Source of the DNA: Gerris lacustris
Lineage: Eukaryota > Arthropoda > Insecta > Hemiptera > Gerridae
NCBI GenBank assembly: GCA_951217055.1
Contig: OX578277.1
Coordinates: 70,293,455-70,357,454 of the forward strand
Length of the DNA stretch: 64,000 nt
Direction of reading: 5' to 3'
Shown: positions 46,925-57,884 of the stretch, piece by piece
Numbering within the stretch: the stretch's first letter is position 1
How the letters are laid out: every line of letters begins with the position of its first letter
Program-made: the position numbers and the translations under genes
Notes under the pieces: model-generated
The model's database searches: none
What the model saw: the letters and a program-made list of their open reading frames with translations, nothing else
What the model was told of the DNA's origin: nothing

Positions 46925-47670
46925 CTTTCTCAGTCAAACTAGACATTTTACCTAGCAAAAGGTCAGGTAGTTTTGATTTTTTTGTATATTGTAGGTGTAT
47001 GCTAATGCATGAAAAGCCTGACTTTTCGACTTCGGCGGAGCGCCGCTGGCGCCGAAAAACTGCAAAATGTTAGACCTTTTTCCAGTTTTCACTATGAAGG
47101 AGTAGTTTAATCGACAAAATGATTCTATATTTAATAAAGTAGACTACATTTTATACTATTTTTAAAAAATCACCTTTCCAACACTATATACTTTTAAATT
47201 TACAGCCCTTCAAAAATATTTCAAAATATGGTTGTTTCAAGATGGTTTTTTCAATTATCTACCATTAAGACTTGATTCTCTATCAAAATGTATAATGGCC
47301 AAGCTTTAAGTAGAATTATATTTTTATTATGTGCAACCAGTATTAGGTTTTTATTGTAAAAAGCTTTCGAGTTACGGCTTATTGAACTTGGGATTGTCTT
47401 TTGGGAAATTGCATAAAAAGTTTCATACGTTTGTAAAAAAAATCAAATAAAATAATAAAAATAACCTCTGAATTAAAGCATCTCGGAAGTCAACAAAAAC
47501 AAGTGAAAAATAATTTTAACTAAGTTAAAATTTAGTCTACTTTATTAAAAAAATAGAATCATATTTTCGATTAAACCACTCCTTCATGGTGAAAACTGGC
47601 TAAAACTGGAAAAAAGTCTTACATTTTGCGGTTCTTCGAACTTATACCTACAACATATCAAAGTACCGTT
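46925..47670. mobile_element. FA-related foldback element
   Basis: Left half GTAGACTACATTTTATACTA and TTTTCACTATGAAGGAGTAG, with GCCGAAAAACTGCAAAATGT, is mirrored by the right half TTAAAATTTAGTCTACTTTA, the CACTCCTTCATGGTGAAAAC segment and CTTACATTTTGCGGTTCTTC. The 23 bases at 46943-46965 are identical to 3309-3331 near the end of the FA element at 3292, so the families are related. Terminal TAGTCCAGT is degraded here. Confidence 0.65.
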
Positions 47671-48290
47671 TGGAAATCCCACACATGACTTCCATGAAAT
47701 GTTGCTAATCATGCTAATACTCATTCAAAAGTATTAGTCTACAGCTGCGTATTTTAACGCAAGAATTGTTTGGATACGACAAATAATTTTTTTTATAAAA
47801 AACTCTAAAATGCCAACATCTCCCAAACCGCTTGTCCGATTGTGCTCAAAAAGTATATATAGGTACTATCTACCATATACCCCAAAGGAAATTGAAATCA
47901 AATAAAGCCTGCTGAAGTTATCGTCGACAGACCGATTTCGCTGATGCTAAGGTGGCTGTAGCTCCGAAACGTCGTGAGCTACGATGTTCGGGTTGGCGCC
48001 ATCAGTTTTTCCGACAAAAGTTCTATAAAAAAATGCCGCAAACCGCATCTCAATACGATGTCTTGAAGCAATGTTATAAAGGTTTAAAGTTCCCAAGGAA
48101 CGTACCTACAAGCATACGTAATGTACGTACGTACATACATACGTACGCACAGACATATATGTATATGAAACAGATTTTAATGATATCCCCGGGTTCGTAA
48201 GACCCCTCCTTCACAGAGATCTCGGAATCACGTTTTGGAGGGTATCACCATACTTCCATTTTTATGGAAGTAAAAATAATAGTATATTAT
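47671..48290. repeat. Mixed repeat sequence with a TACG/TACA microsatellite
   Basis: A less AT-rich stretch (47940-48120) resembles the regulatory-looking parts of the dispersed repeats but no protein is recognisable. GTACGTACGTACATACATAC lies at about 48125. The 82-codon ORF at 47952-48200 ends in it and is not supported as a gene. Confidence 0.35.
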
Positions 48291-48295
48291 GTTAC

Positions 48296-48803
48296 AAGGC
48301 TGTGAAGTGAGTTTTTTCTTTACCGCGGCAATTACATTTACTGTCGAGCGAAGCGAGACAGTAAATATTGCCAAGGTAAAGAAAAAACACTTCAAAGTCG
48401 CGTAGCATATGCTATTTTTTCCGAGGTAGCAGACAATGAAAAAACATTAAATATTAATCACTAATCAATATATAATAATAACAAATATTAGTACATACTT
48501 AAGACTTAAAAAAAGAAACATAAATGAGGTTACACTATAAGAAAAGATAAATAAAACGCATTGACATCTAGCGGATTTTTATCGTACTAGAAGCATTTCT
48601 ACAAAGACTGCAGCACTACTAACGGAAGTTTCGACAACTACCCGCCGTAAAGAAAAAATCTTTTAGTGCCTAGGACGGTAAAAGATTTTTTCTTTACAGC
48701 TAGGAGTAATGAAAAGATTTTTTAAGTCCACGTAATGAAAAAATGGATTTTAGCTATGTTTTTTAGGCTCTAAAGTTACTATTTCACAGCCTACCACGGA
48801 AAA
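48296..48803. mobile_element. MITE-like element with nested hairpins
   Basis: AGGCTGTGAAGTGAG (about 48297) is mirrored by TATTTCACAGCCTA (about 48790). Inside, 48303-48396 is a long hairpin (TTTTTTCTTTACC...ACATTTACTGTC against GACAGTAAATATTGCC...GGTAAAGAAAAAA), and 48652-48704 another (GTAAAGAAAAAATCTTTTA against TAAAAGATTTTTTCTTTAC). Confidence 0.6.
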
Positions 48804-48929
48804 AAATTATTTTGCAAGTGAACCCCCCCCCCCCCTTTTAATGACAGATGACTGGAGTAATAACTAATTTACATGATTTATTTATAACTTTATTTAAATA
48901 TTTTTCATTAGTTGGTTGTTTACTTTTTG

Positions 48930-49110
48930 TTTTCGATTTTTAACGAAATCAGATTTTTTGTCATCGATATCTCTGGAACTTGATTTTTACCGGGAAAACA
49001 GTTCGATTAAACTTAGAATTTTTTAATCAGAATCGTCGAAACCGTGTTCGATAAATAATTTTTCAGAGTTTTAGGGGGTAGCGCCCCCATATTTTGGAAG
49101 TTCTAAACGC
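48930..49110 (-). repeat. R4 repeat fragment (reverse strand)
   Basis: ATCGATATCTCTGGAACTTG, GGGAAAACAGTTCGAT, AATCAGAATCGTCGAAACCG and TTAGGGGGTAGCGCCCCCAT match the R4 core in reverse. The tRNA-like core is missing. Confidence 0.6.
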
Positions 49111-50340
49111 GAATCCAATGTTTGCTTAAACTTATATATCTTGCCTTATTTGCTTTAAGGGTCTGTAGGAAAACCGAAAACCCTTATAATTTCCTGCGAT
49201 GTTCTATATGTAGGTCGTTAACGCACCTGTATATCTAAAAATACCTAACAAAAAAAAATTGAACCTTAGGAGTTATAACTTTGGACTTATTCCCCAAGCA
49301 AAGGTGAAAGGAAAAATGTAGGAAAGACCAAAAAAATCATCCCTCTAATTGTTTTTAGTGGAATTGCATCATTTGGAGTGTTAAATGAAAGTGGAAAACG
49401 TCTTGATTACAAATATATAATATCTGTCTGTAATATCTGTCTTGATACCAAATATATATTTGGTTTGTTGTTGTTTTTTTTTACCAATTCATATTTGCTC
49501 CATGTGTCCTTAAAAATTGAGTTTTTCTTGCCCCTTCTATTTTTTTTAATAAATCTTTAAAAAGTTCACAATTATTGATTGTCAAAAAACAATTAACGGT
49601 TTTTCAGTTTTTTTATGTTTTATTTTCTGTGAGAAAAATAACGACTAATTACATACTTCAGACTTAAGAGTAGCTTCATTTAATTAATTTAATTTGGATA
49701 TGACTAATTGCGTATTACTAAAAACACCAATAATATGTATGCACTTTAATTTCTATGAAATAAGGTAATAGGAACTCCTTCATGTTTGCTGCTACATCTG
49801 AGGGTTATATCTTTAAATATAAGGGACTTTTTTTTGGTTTACATATAAGTGATAATATAGACTTAAAAAGTCACTTACAAGCGTGAAATTTGGAAAATGT
49901 ATTATACCACATGTTCAAACATGACGCACCTGCTTATGGTTCCCATTCAACTGAACAACGAAATTGATTTAATTTTAAGCATCCTTCATTTGAAACTTCG
50001 AGACACGTTGCCTCTATTCTTGGAAACTTCTATCTACCCTAAGATAGATTCTATCCCTACTTTATTGTTACTCTGCCATTAGCTATTTAATAAATCAAAT
50101 TTGCATGATAGAAGACAAAACCTGTCAATAATGAAGCAATTATGTGTGTTCCTCTTGTCATATTGATTTAATTTTTTATAATATTAATGTAATTGTGTGT
50201 TACATTGATAAAAAAGTATATTCACATATGTATGTGTACAAAATTATAATTGTAGATGATCAACATAAATGAATCTAGACCATTTTAGAAAAAAAAAATA
50301 TATATTTCTTATTTTTCCATTATTATAATGTTTCTTTGTT
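49111..50340 (+). other. Putative Syx1A intron sequence upstream of the exon
   Basis: AT-rich, no repeat copy recognised and no conserved coding. Short ORFs at 49378-49560 and 49897-50082 are unrecognised. Confidence 0.5.
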
Positions 50341-50390
50341 TAATATATTCAACATTTATTAATTTTTTTGTTTTTATTTATCTGTTTCAG
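50341..50390 (+). promoter_or_regulatory. Splice acceptor and pyrimidine tract of the Syx1A exon
   Basis: A T-rich stretch ends in TCTGTTTCAG directly before the exon, which is a canonical 3' splice site. Possible branch-point adenines lie in the AACATTTATTAAT segment about 30-40 bases upstream. The matching donor is AAAG|GTAAAG at 50465/50466. Confidence 0.8.
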
Positions 50391-50465
50391 AGGTCAAACA
50401 AGAGCTGGAAGACCTTATGGCCGACATCAAGAAAACCGCCAACAAAGTCCGTGCCAAGCTTAAAG
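50391..50465 (+). CDS. Syx1A: Syntaxin-1 (Syx1A) internal exon, 75 bp
   Basis: This is one internal exon of the plasma-membrane t-SNARE syntaxin-1, which pairs with SNAP-25 and synaptobrevin in synaptic-vesicle fusion. After two bases that finish a split codon it reads 24 codons, [20 protein letters not shown] followed by AKLK. This matches the part of syntaxin-1 that forms the Hb helix of the autoinhibitory N-terminal Habc domain, about residues 70-95 of roughly 290. A pyrimidine-rich tract ending in TTTCAG precedes it and GTAAAG follows it, so both splice sites look normal. The exon is 75 bp, starts and ends in phase 1, and from family knowledge has the size and phase of the matching vertebrate STX1 exon. 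GC content is clearly above the flanks, as expected of a conserved exon. I saw no other syntaxin exon (N-terminus, Hc, SNARE motif or TM anchor). The gene runs on the + strand. A syntaxin-1 paralogue is the only alternative I consider. Confidence 0.93.
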
Positions 50466-50985
50466 GTAAAGAAAAATCAAATCTAAATCAAACGGGACAA
50501 TTAATTGACGTAATTCACTGATTGGAAAGGAATTTAATTGAGACTGAGTGTTGGAGTCAGAGGGAAGAGTGCAGTGAAGCTCCAGTTATCTGATTACCTC
50601 CACCAACCTTTGAAAGCCTTTCATTTAACCTTGCCCCTGCATTAACTTAATCATAAATCACTTTATGACTCTGGGCATTATTCTCACTCAATCTAATAGT
50701 ATTACGTATATAAACCCTATCTATATCTCTATCTAAAATCCATAAGAATGTGGTAACCCCTTTTTGGACGCTGGATTTTTACCCTTTTCAATTCTAAAAT
50801 TAATAAGAAGTATTGTTAAATGTTCCTTTCTTCTTAAAGGAATTTACAATAAAAAAAGGAGAGTTTTAAGTTCAAGCAATAAATTGACCGACAAGGGACA
50901 AGCTTCTAAATTCCAATCTATTAATAATAGAAATTTGCTGGACAAAATAATTACTTTTAATTTCTGGGGCCTGAATAAGAAAATA
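50466..50985 (+). other. Putative Syx1A intron sequence downstream of the exon
   Basis: Starts with the donor GTAAAG. No second exon recognised. The ORF at 50764-51012 is unrecognised and reaches into the next foldback. Confidence 0.5.
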
Positions 50986-50987
50986 CG

Positions 50988-51600
50988 TTTGGTGTCGCGG
51001 GACACCCGTTAGGAACGAAGTTCCTTACGCTTTTCATTAAATATAAATTATAAAATCAGACTGCTAAGTATACGATGCCTAACCACTTATACATATGGCA
51101 GAGGTAGAAATGGAACGAAATTAAGAGTAACTAACTATTTGTACTTAGCGGAGTTAAGACAAAATTAAAAGAAAGGCATTTTTTTATCCTTGAAGCGAAC
51201 GTCTTGCAATAAATATGTATTGAATATTGAGAAAAAAGTTAATCATGATGAGTTGATAGTTGACGAAGATGGTTGTAGTATAGTGAGGAAACAGGAGACG
51301 TAAGTGTTAGTCCTGTTCCCTCATTATACTTCCACCATCTTCGTCAACTATCATTCAATATGCAATACATATTTATGGCAAGACGCTCGCTTCAATGATA
51401 TAAAAAATGATTTTCTTTTGATTTTGCCTTAACTCCGCTAAGTATAAATTTTTAATTTTGCCTCTTATCTAACTCCGCCATGTATAAGTAGTTGCCAGTA
51501 GTTGGCATCGTATACTTAGCAGTGTGATTTTATAATTTATATTTATAAAAAGCGTAAGGAACTTCGTTTGTAATGGTGCCCTGCGACACCACACGTTTTT
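50988..51600. mobile_element. Foldback element enclosing a smaller foldback
   Basis: ACGTTTGGTGTCGCGGGACA, GGAACGAAGTTCCTTACGC and GTATACGATGCC on the left are mirrored by GGCATCGTATAC, GCGTAAGGAACTTCG and CCTGCGACACCACACG on the right. TTAGCGGAGTTAAG and CTTAACTCCGCTAA bracket the inner unit at 51191-51402. No coding capacity. Confidence 0.75.
51191..51402. mobile_element. Short R5-derived foldback nested in the larger one
   Basis: TTGAAGCGAACGTCTTGCAA on the left and GCAAGACGCTCGCTTCAA on the right are inverted and match the R5 ends. Inside, GACGAAGATGGTTG and CCATCTTCGTC are inverted around GGAAACAGGAGACGTAAGTG. It looks like an R5 end folded on itself. Confidence 0.7.
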
Positions 51601-53080
51601 CATCTCTATCTTAGACAATCTATCTTAGTCTATCTTAGACAATGAACACCAATTTTTGAAATAATGGTAAACGGTTATCCGTCGAAAGAAGACCTCTTAA
51701 TGAATTCATAAAAATCAATAAAAGTATTTATACATTAAACGCCAAGATGTGAGGTAATGAATGGTTGTCCTTCAAAATACGGCTTCCTTCTAGCTACAAA
51801 CATTACAGTCGTATTTCTAACAGTTTAAAATCATAATAACAAATTAGTTATGGTTAACATAATTAAAAGAACAATTGTAAATTAAGGTTTTAGAAACGTA
51901 AAAAGGGGGAGATCATTTTTCGTTTAATTTAAAAGGTTCTATCATGGGAGAAAACGATTTAAATTCCACTGATACTATTACTTACAGGTATCAGATACAG
52001 CACATGTGATAGCTGAACGCTTGATCTGAATTGAAAATTTATGTGCACCAAAAGCTAATTATCTTTTATGTCTTAATTGCCACGTATATATAAAAAAAAT
52101 AAACAAATTTAATAGGATAAAATTAGGAAAATACTTGTTTTTGTTTAAATTCACGCGTCTTAACTCGTGCTTATGAATTCTGAGCCTATCACGAATTAGC
52201 AATATATGCTTAGTTATTTATTTTTACTTTTAAGATAAAAGAAACTATTAAATATAAAAAAAAATATATAAAAAGTTTCTATTCTCATATAGAAAGGCGC
52301 TATAATTATAGTTTTTCCGATCTGGAAATGCTTCTAATTTTGAATATAGCAATTAACTTAAAGTATTAGGAGTTGTAACAATTGATTTCGTCCAATTTTT
52401 TTTAATATTGTTTTAAATTAAAGCTTAAGTGCCTTAACTTATTACTATTTTTTAAATGAATTATGTGAATATTTGCCCCATTTATTATGGAAATTCTAAT
52501 TTATATAACCAGAGATAAAAGTGAAATATTTCATGCAATGTTGCCTTTATCATAAATAATATATGATACTCTTCACCCTAATATTTTTTACCTGAAAACA
52601 AATTATTCTTATAAAAGTAAGGGAAAGTATCGGCTTTATGATAGAGAAAGTAAAACGAGATGAAATTGGTTAGAGTCAAGGAATGTATCAGGCTATCAAC
52701 CCTATTTGAACATGGTAGTATACAGCTTTATGTTCACTTTTTTCTATTAAACCCGTATACATTTTAAATTTACTTCTGTAAAACACTTGGAAACGCAACA
52801 TAAATAAAGATCGAGACAGGTAGGTATACCGTGTCGTTCCTTAATATCTATAAGTCCTTAGCTTGGTTGTATAGTAAAATGTGATAAGAAACAACGGAAC
52901 ATACATCTCTTACTAAGTAAGTACTTATTTTAATTCAGTGTTACACAAGAATCATATTCGAATTTTTGGTTCTCTAGTGAATTAATAAGGATCTAACTAA
53001 TAATTTATGTATAAACAAGTAAAACCAAATTTATTGTCTTAGTTATCACAAATATAAATAAAATAACAGGGTACCCAGCG
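51601..53080. other. AT-rich DNA, nothing recognised
   Basis: No supported gene or repeat copy over about 1.5 kb, possibly Syx1A intron. Confidence 0.4.
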
Positions 53081-53084
53081 TTGT

Positions 53085-53350
53085 TTGGGTTAATTTCACA
53101 ATTGCTCATTTACAATTCATTACTTGTTTTATTTTAATTGAACGAGCGTAGTGAGTTCTTCATTTTAAAGACTTGGGATTTGAAAGTTTGCTTTACTAAA
53201 GATAACTAACGAAAAAATTTACTGATTTGAAAGAAATTCGACACACAGGCGCATTTTAGCATTATAGTTTTTGAAAATTGCCCACTTAATATTTTCACGA
53301 TGGCGGCCGATATGGCGGATGACTAAAAAAGGGATTTAGTTAGCGTGACA
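53085..53350 (+). repeat. Dispersed repeat shared with 8930-9300
   Basis: GAACGAGCGTAGTGAGTTCT, AAATTCGACACACAGGCGCA and CGATGGCGGCCGATATGGCG match the earlier copy in order. Confidence 0.5.
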
Positions 53351-53384
53351 TACTACACATATGCTACATTGACATCGTTTTAAT

Positions 53385-53745
53385 GGTATTGAACATTAGG
53401 AAAAGAATATTTATGAGCTTCTTTCGACCCACCATTCAAATTTCAAAAACATCAGATGAGTACTTTTGAAGATATAGGTGTAAGGAAACAAATTAAGAAG
53501 GTTGGAACTTATTTGGCACCAACAATGGGCTAATTATAATTTAACTTTCAAATTTCATTAACAGCTGAATAGTTTTTAAGATATGTTGTTTCGCAAAAAT
53601 TGAATGACAGACAGACCCTGGACCAAAAATGTTTCCTGATGTCTAAAACGCATTTTTGTCATAGAATTTGTGAAACCGGAGATATTCTGATTAGTGTTCT
53701 TCAGATCACATAGATTCCTTTACCTTTGGTAAGCTCTAAAGTAAA
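53385..53745 (-). repeat. R1 dispersed repeat (reverse strand)
   Basis: Reverse R1 landmarks: GAAGATATAGGTG, GCACCAACAATGGGCTAATT, AACAGCTGAATAGTTTTTAA, AAAATGTTTCCTGATGTC, CTTCAGATCACATAG and CTTTACCTTTGGTAAGCTC. Confidence 0.65.
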
Positions 53746-53809
53746 AGAGGGGAAAACAAATAATTATATCAGAAAATAATGGTATAAAGAAGATAACATC
53801 AATTAAGTA

Positions 53810-54351
53810 CGGGTATGCAGCGACATAACTTCCTTTTTTCAAAACGCGATGAAACCCATTTTACTAATCAGTTTTTTTATACATAATGTAGCTACGTATA
53901 TAAAGTTTTGTTTTACACATTTTTTAAAATCAAATCAGGTAGATGACACCCCCATTGTCCACACCCTAAGTAAGCCGAGTTCTTGCGTTTGTCATGACCC
54001 TTACAGCATAGCAGCGGGTATGTTAGCAATATCTGCCCGGATGTTGGCCTTCAGGTGTTGTAGTGTCCTTGGTCCGTGGATGATTGACATAAACGCGGGA
54101 TTTCTAGTAAACCCCACCAGAAAAATTCGGAAGGCGCTCTGGGTTGCGGTCACAGAACATCCGTTCGAAAAGTAGGCCTCAACGGCGAACGCACGGCTCC
54201 ACACTGTTCCAACGCATGATAGCAACTGACCGGGATGGCAAACAAAACTTTAGAACCCCGCTTCTCGAATGAGACCACTCCTTCTTCGCAGCGACACATA
54301 GAGCCTGAATGGCGCCCATTAGAGAAAAAAAAAATATGTTGCCGCACCCTG
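53810..54351. mobile_element. Mariner-like element, internal-deletion derivative, in R6
   Basis: Ends CGGGTATGCAGCGACATAAC and, on the other strand, CAGGGTGCGGCAACATATT are imperfect inverted repeats flanked by TA on both sides. GTAC flanks the insertion at 53807-53810 and 54351-54354. The surrounding R6 wording (AAGTAC...GTGATAGGATGCGAGGAAGC) is continuous at 8491-8520, giving an empty-site comparison. The interior encodes only the fused transposase relic. A full element would be about 1.3-1.5 kb; this one is about 0.54 kb. Confidence 0.8.
53936..54225 (-). pseudogene. Mariner-like transposase relic: N-terminal DUF4817 part fused to C-terminal end
   Basis: Reading from 54225 to 54001 gives 74 codons. 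Residues 11-33 (RAFAVEAYFSNGCSVTATQS, then AFR) match the N-terminal DUF4817 helix-turn-helix of a common arthropod mariner-like transposase. From about residue 34 (IFLVGF...) it matches the C-terminal part just after the last catalytic motif, including GPRTLQHLKANIRADIANIP with AAML at 51-74. The catalytic DDE core, about 250 residues, is missing. Past the stop and one frameshift the C-terminal end is still readable as VMTNARTRLT, a stop, then GVDNGGV, down to about 53936. It cannot be active. Confidence 0.85.
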
Positions 54352-54720
54352 TACGTGATAGGATGCGAGGAAGCTTATGCCACTCGAATGGGTAGACTAC
54401 GTTTTATGTCTCCAATTTCAAAAGTTCCAAGACAAAAATTGTTTTAATTTTTTTCCGAACACTTGTGGTCACGTATCTATATCAGTCGGTCTGTATGTCG
54501 TTCAATTTTTACGAACTAACTTATCTTAAAAACTACTTGTCCGATTTTAATAATATTTGGACGGTAGGTCTTAATTAGCCCATATGCGCACAAACATACA
54601 TTTATTTACACCTATATCTTTAAAAGTACTCATCTAATATTTAAGAAATTTGGATGGCTTTATAATATAGCCTACAGATGGTCCCATAATACTTTAAACC
54701 ATCTGCTATCATTAAATTTT
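54352..54720 (+). repeat. R6 remainder followed by R1 body
   Basis: 54355-54400 is the right part of the split R6 copy (GATAGGATGCGAGGAAGC, CCACTCGAATGGGTAGACTA). R1 body follows from GTCTCCAATTTCAAAAGTTC through AACTTATCTTAAAAACTACT, TGGACGGTAGGTCTTAATTA and the ACACCTATATCTTTAAAAGT block to CCATCTGCTATC. Confidence 0.6.
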
Positions 54721-55261
54721 GCTAATTTGATACGTGATCTTTTTACAAATCTTAGTTTAAAGGAAAAATTACCGTGTAATTGTCTTAAAAAGCGATGTTT
54801 ATAAAAAAATCAAAAAGTAGTTTGAGCGGAGTTTGCATCGATAGAAGTTTGTCCTGCGATTAGAGATTGGAACCAGGATGAGATTTCTTATTCTCCTTAC
54901 TAGTGGAATTCCTTTGTTAAGGTTCCATATTATATATATAGGAGATTCTTAGTGGTCGGGAAACTTGAGAATTCCCGCAGCTCATTGAAGAGTTTGATTT
55001 CAGAAGGGTTATAATGACGTTGGATTCCTCGCGTCTCCCTACCCTCTTCTAACCTCCGGCTCTTCTCTTCCAACCATACCACCAAATTCCTATCCCTAGT
55101 AGAAACAATTCCGAGTATTTATCAGATAAACCGTGAGGACCTCTATTGTCCCCATAATCATAATTTATTGTAACATAATTACACTTGGCTCGAAGTACAA
55201 CAATCAAATTTTATTTTATTTAATAATTGTATCACATTTTTTGTTGTATCTTTCTGGATGA
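54721..55261. other. No gene recognised
   Basis: 55020-55090 is pyrimidine-rich (GCGTCTCCCTACCCTCTTCT). It could be leading sequence of the retrotransposon relic that follows but has no readable frame. Confidence 0.3.
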
Positions 55262-55675
55262 AAGTCAGGTTTTCAATCGATTTTCGCACCAGGGACTTCT
55301 GTGGAAACTCTAGGGGATCCTACCCTCAACATATACCTCATCCTTCGTTCTTATCTTAATGACAGGAATTTTGTAGTTCGACAGGGTTTCTGTCTCTATC
55401 ACTCCTCCGATTCTTACTGGTGTACCTCAAGGCAGCATTATGTGACCCCTTCTTATACTCTATTTATACAGCTGACATTCCAATACACTTACACAAGCTA
55501 TTAGCTAATATGGCGCCTTTTGGCATGTTTTCCCGAGCCGGACGCTACCTCCCCATCCGCCCTTGTCCACAATCCTAATCCTCTTGTCCAGAATCTATCC
55601 TCTCCTCATATTCCTGATGGCAATCCGAGGCGACGCCTAAAGAGAAAATAGTTCCGTGGCCATCTTAGAGACTAA
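55262..55675 (+). pseudogene. Non-LTR (Jockey-like) reverse transcriptase relic, frameshifted and deleted
   Basis: Pieces of the reverse transcriptase palm are readable across three frames. FNRFSHQGLLWKL comes first, then NIYLILRSYLNDRNFVVRQG. Next is PPILTGVPQGSIM, a stop, then PLL, carrying the conserved GVPQGS motif. Last is YTADIPIHLHKLLANMAPFG, which lies just before the position of the catalytic FADD. After that the sequence jumps to NPLVQNLSSPHIPDGNPRRR with LKRK, typical of the C-terminal end of Jockey-type ORF2. So the relic has several frameshifts, an in-frame stop and a large internal deletion that removes the catalytic FADD. The ORF at 55301-55504 follows one frame only. Confidence 0.82.
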
Positions 55676-55887
55676 TTCTATTGTAAGCGAAATTATTGGA
55701 GTACCACCACTGGGTTTTTTTTATAGTTGTAGCTGTATAACAACCGAAAAAAAAAACTTTCTTTTATCGAGTCTCTAGTTGATAAAACTTAGTATGCTTA
55801 ACTTGGCTTGTCGAAACTTATTTATTAAGTTCCGTTAATTTGTCAGCAGACAGAGAATCCTCTTTGAATTTGTTGGTGTTGTCTATA
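55676..55887. other. No feature recognised
   Basis: Possible 3' untranslated end of the retrotransposon relic; no poly(A) tail seen. Confidence 0.3.
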
Positions 55888-56662
55888 CTAGGTATCGCGT
55901 GGCTCTATCATTGAAACGAGCGTATTGCAATAAAAGACTGAATATTGAAATTTGTTAATCATGATGAATGTCATAGTTGAAGATAAGTGGAAGAGGGTAG
56001 TGAGGGGTAGAGTGGGGATACTCGGTACAAAGCTTTACTTCCTAAACAAACCTATACAATACACTACTCGACTATATGAATCTTAACCACCCGTAATAGC
56101 TTTTAAACTAATATTATAAATGCATCACTTCATTACTCAAATACTACTGCTTGTATCAAGTTGAAATTTTACATACTTGTTTCAATTGTACTTTAGACGA
56201 TGTACATGTAGTTTTATTAAAATCGTTACGTTAGAATGTAAGATATCGGTAAAAAGGTTGTTTTCTCTATTTTAAACGTTTAGGTCCGCTTAAAATTGTT
56301 TTAGCGATCTTTATTAATTCATAGCCGTGTCGTTGTTGGTTTTACTAAAAATTTTATTTGAAAAAATGTTCGTCTCATCGAATTGGTGATGACAGAATTT
56401 TTTCCCGTCCTGAAATTCCAATTTTAAATTTGAAGCTCACGTTTACGCGAGCATTGCGCGCGAACTCTTGGACAGATGACGCTGTCCAACGAACTTAGCC
56501 TGAGTATTAGTAAAAGAAAGATGTATACCAAATTTCAACTAAATCGGTCAACTTTTACTCAAGTTATCGTTGGACTCGTAAACGTTACACACAGACAGAC
56601 AGGCAGACAGACAAGATGCATATTTCGTTGAATGTAAGAAGCTCGCTTACGCTCGCTTCAAT
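55888..56662 (-). mobile_element. R5 element, full-length copy, reverse strand
   Basis: CTAGGTATCGCGTGGCTCTA, then ATTGAAACGAGCGTA at one end and TACGCTCGCTTCAAT (56648-56662) at the other. It is nearly collinear with 35354-36127 in reverse and almost the same length. The (CTGT)n tract is short here. Differences include loss of identity near 55985-56095. Confidence 0.8.
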
Positions 56663-57884
56663 AAGTAAATTGGAAAAACCTTTAAAACTTATAAAAACCA
56701 TTCGACTGTTTCCTTTTACCGTATAATGTTGGTTGGTGAAAACAATAAAAATAATTACAAGATTTAAACAAATATAATTAGATATAAGAACACCTTAAAA
56801 GCGATTTTACCAAATCTAAAACTTACTAGAACTGGAATCCCACTTTTTGTATCAAAACCGAAAGTCCTTGGTAATTTAAGGCTCCTTTAATGTACGTACT
56901 ATTTTTTTCATGGGGTAAGGTAGTATTTGCCCCTCTTTCGCCCTGGGTCATGTGGAAACATGACTTCTTTGGTACTAAAAAATATGAGATGGAGGTTTAC
57001 AGCCTAATAAAAACTTAAAGTTCTCCATGGACAACGCCCGAATTTCTTCTTTCGTAATATTCTTATTTCGTTTACTTCATTCTTATAAATCGATGATATC
57101 TTATAAATTTTGGTTTTAGTTTTTTTCTTACCTCATTTAGTTTCTGCAAATATATTATTTTACATCATGGACTTTGTGGTTATAGAATATTTATGGTGCT
57201 ATTAAAAAATACAAAGTTCTTTAAAAAAGTGTAAGAGAAATAAATTATTTAAACCCTTGTGCTTTTGCTCTCTACACTAACTACACTGTACCTTGTGTGT
57301 TCTTTCAAATACATCTAAATGAAATGAATACTCCAAGTATTGTATACAGTAGTATTGTAGCAATATTCTTTAGTTTACCAATTATTCTTAGTAATACCAA
57401 TTAATAAATTAAAGAGTTAAAACACGTGTAAAATGAAAATGAATCATTAAAAAATATGTTATATCAAAAACAAAATGTCTATAGTAAACTGAAAAAAGAA
57501 CCATATCATCACCGATAAACTATATTTAAAATTATTTTAGCGGTATTATAATATTGATTTTAATTCTTTTTCTGGGATCGAGTGTGCAAACATAAAGTAA
57601 TTCAAAAAAGTTCGCGTGCTGGGTTGTTAACAAAATTAACCGGGTTCAAAGGTGTTTAAAAGGCTTTACCTCCTTATCAGATATTCACTCGTTATTGTGT
57701 TGAGCAAATTCGCTTAAAGGAAAATCCTTTTATAAACCATAAAAAATACCAGAGCAAATATTAGGATCAACTGGTTCTGGTATGTGTTAGGAGAACTTCC
57801 GTTTTCAGTTTCAAATTATTTATTACGTCAAGATTAGTTGAAATAAAATTTAGGTTTATAAATTAAAATCGTTCCCAAGTTGTG
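56663..57884. other. AT-rich DNA, nothing recognised
   Basis: No supported gene, RNA or repeat copy. Confidence 0.4.
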
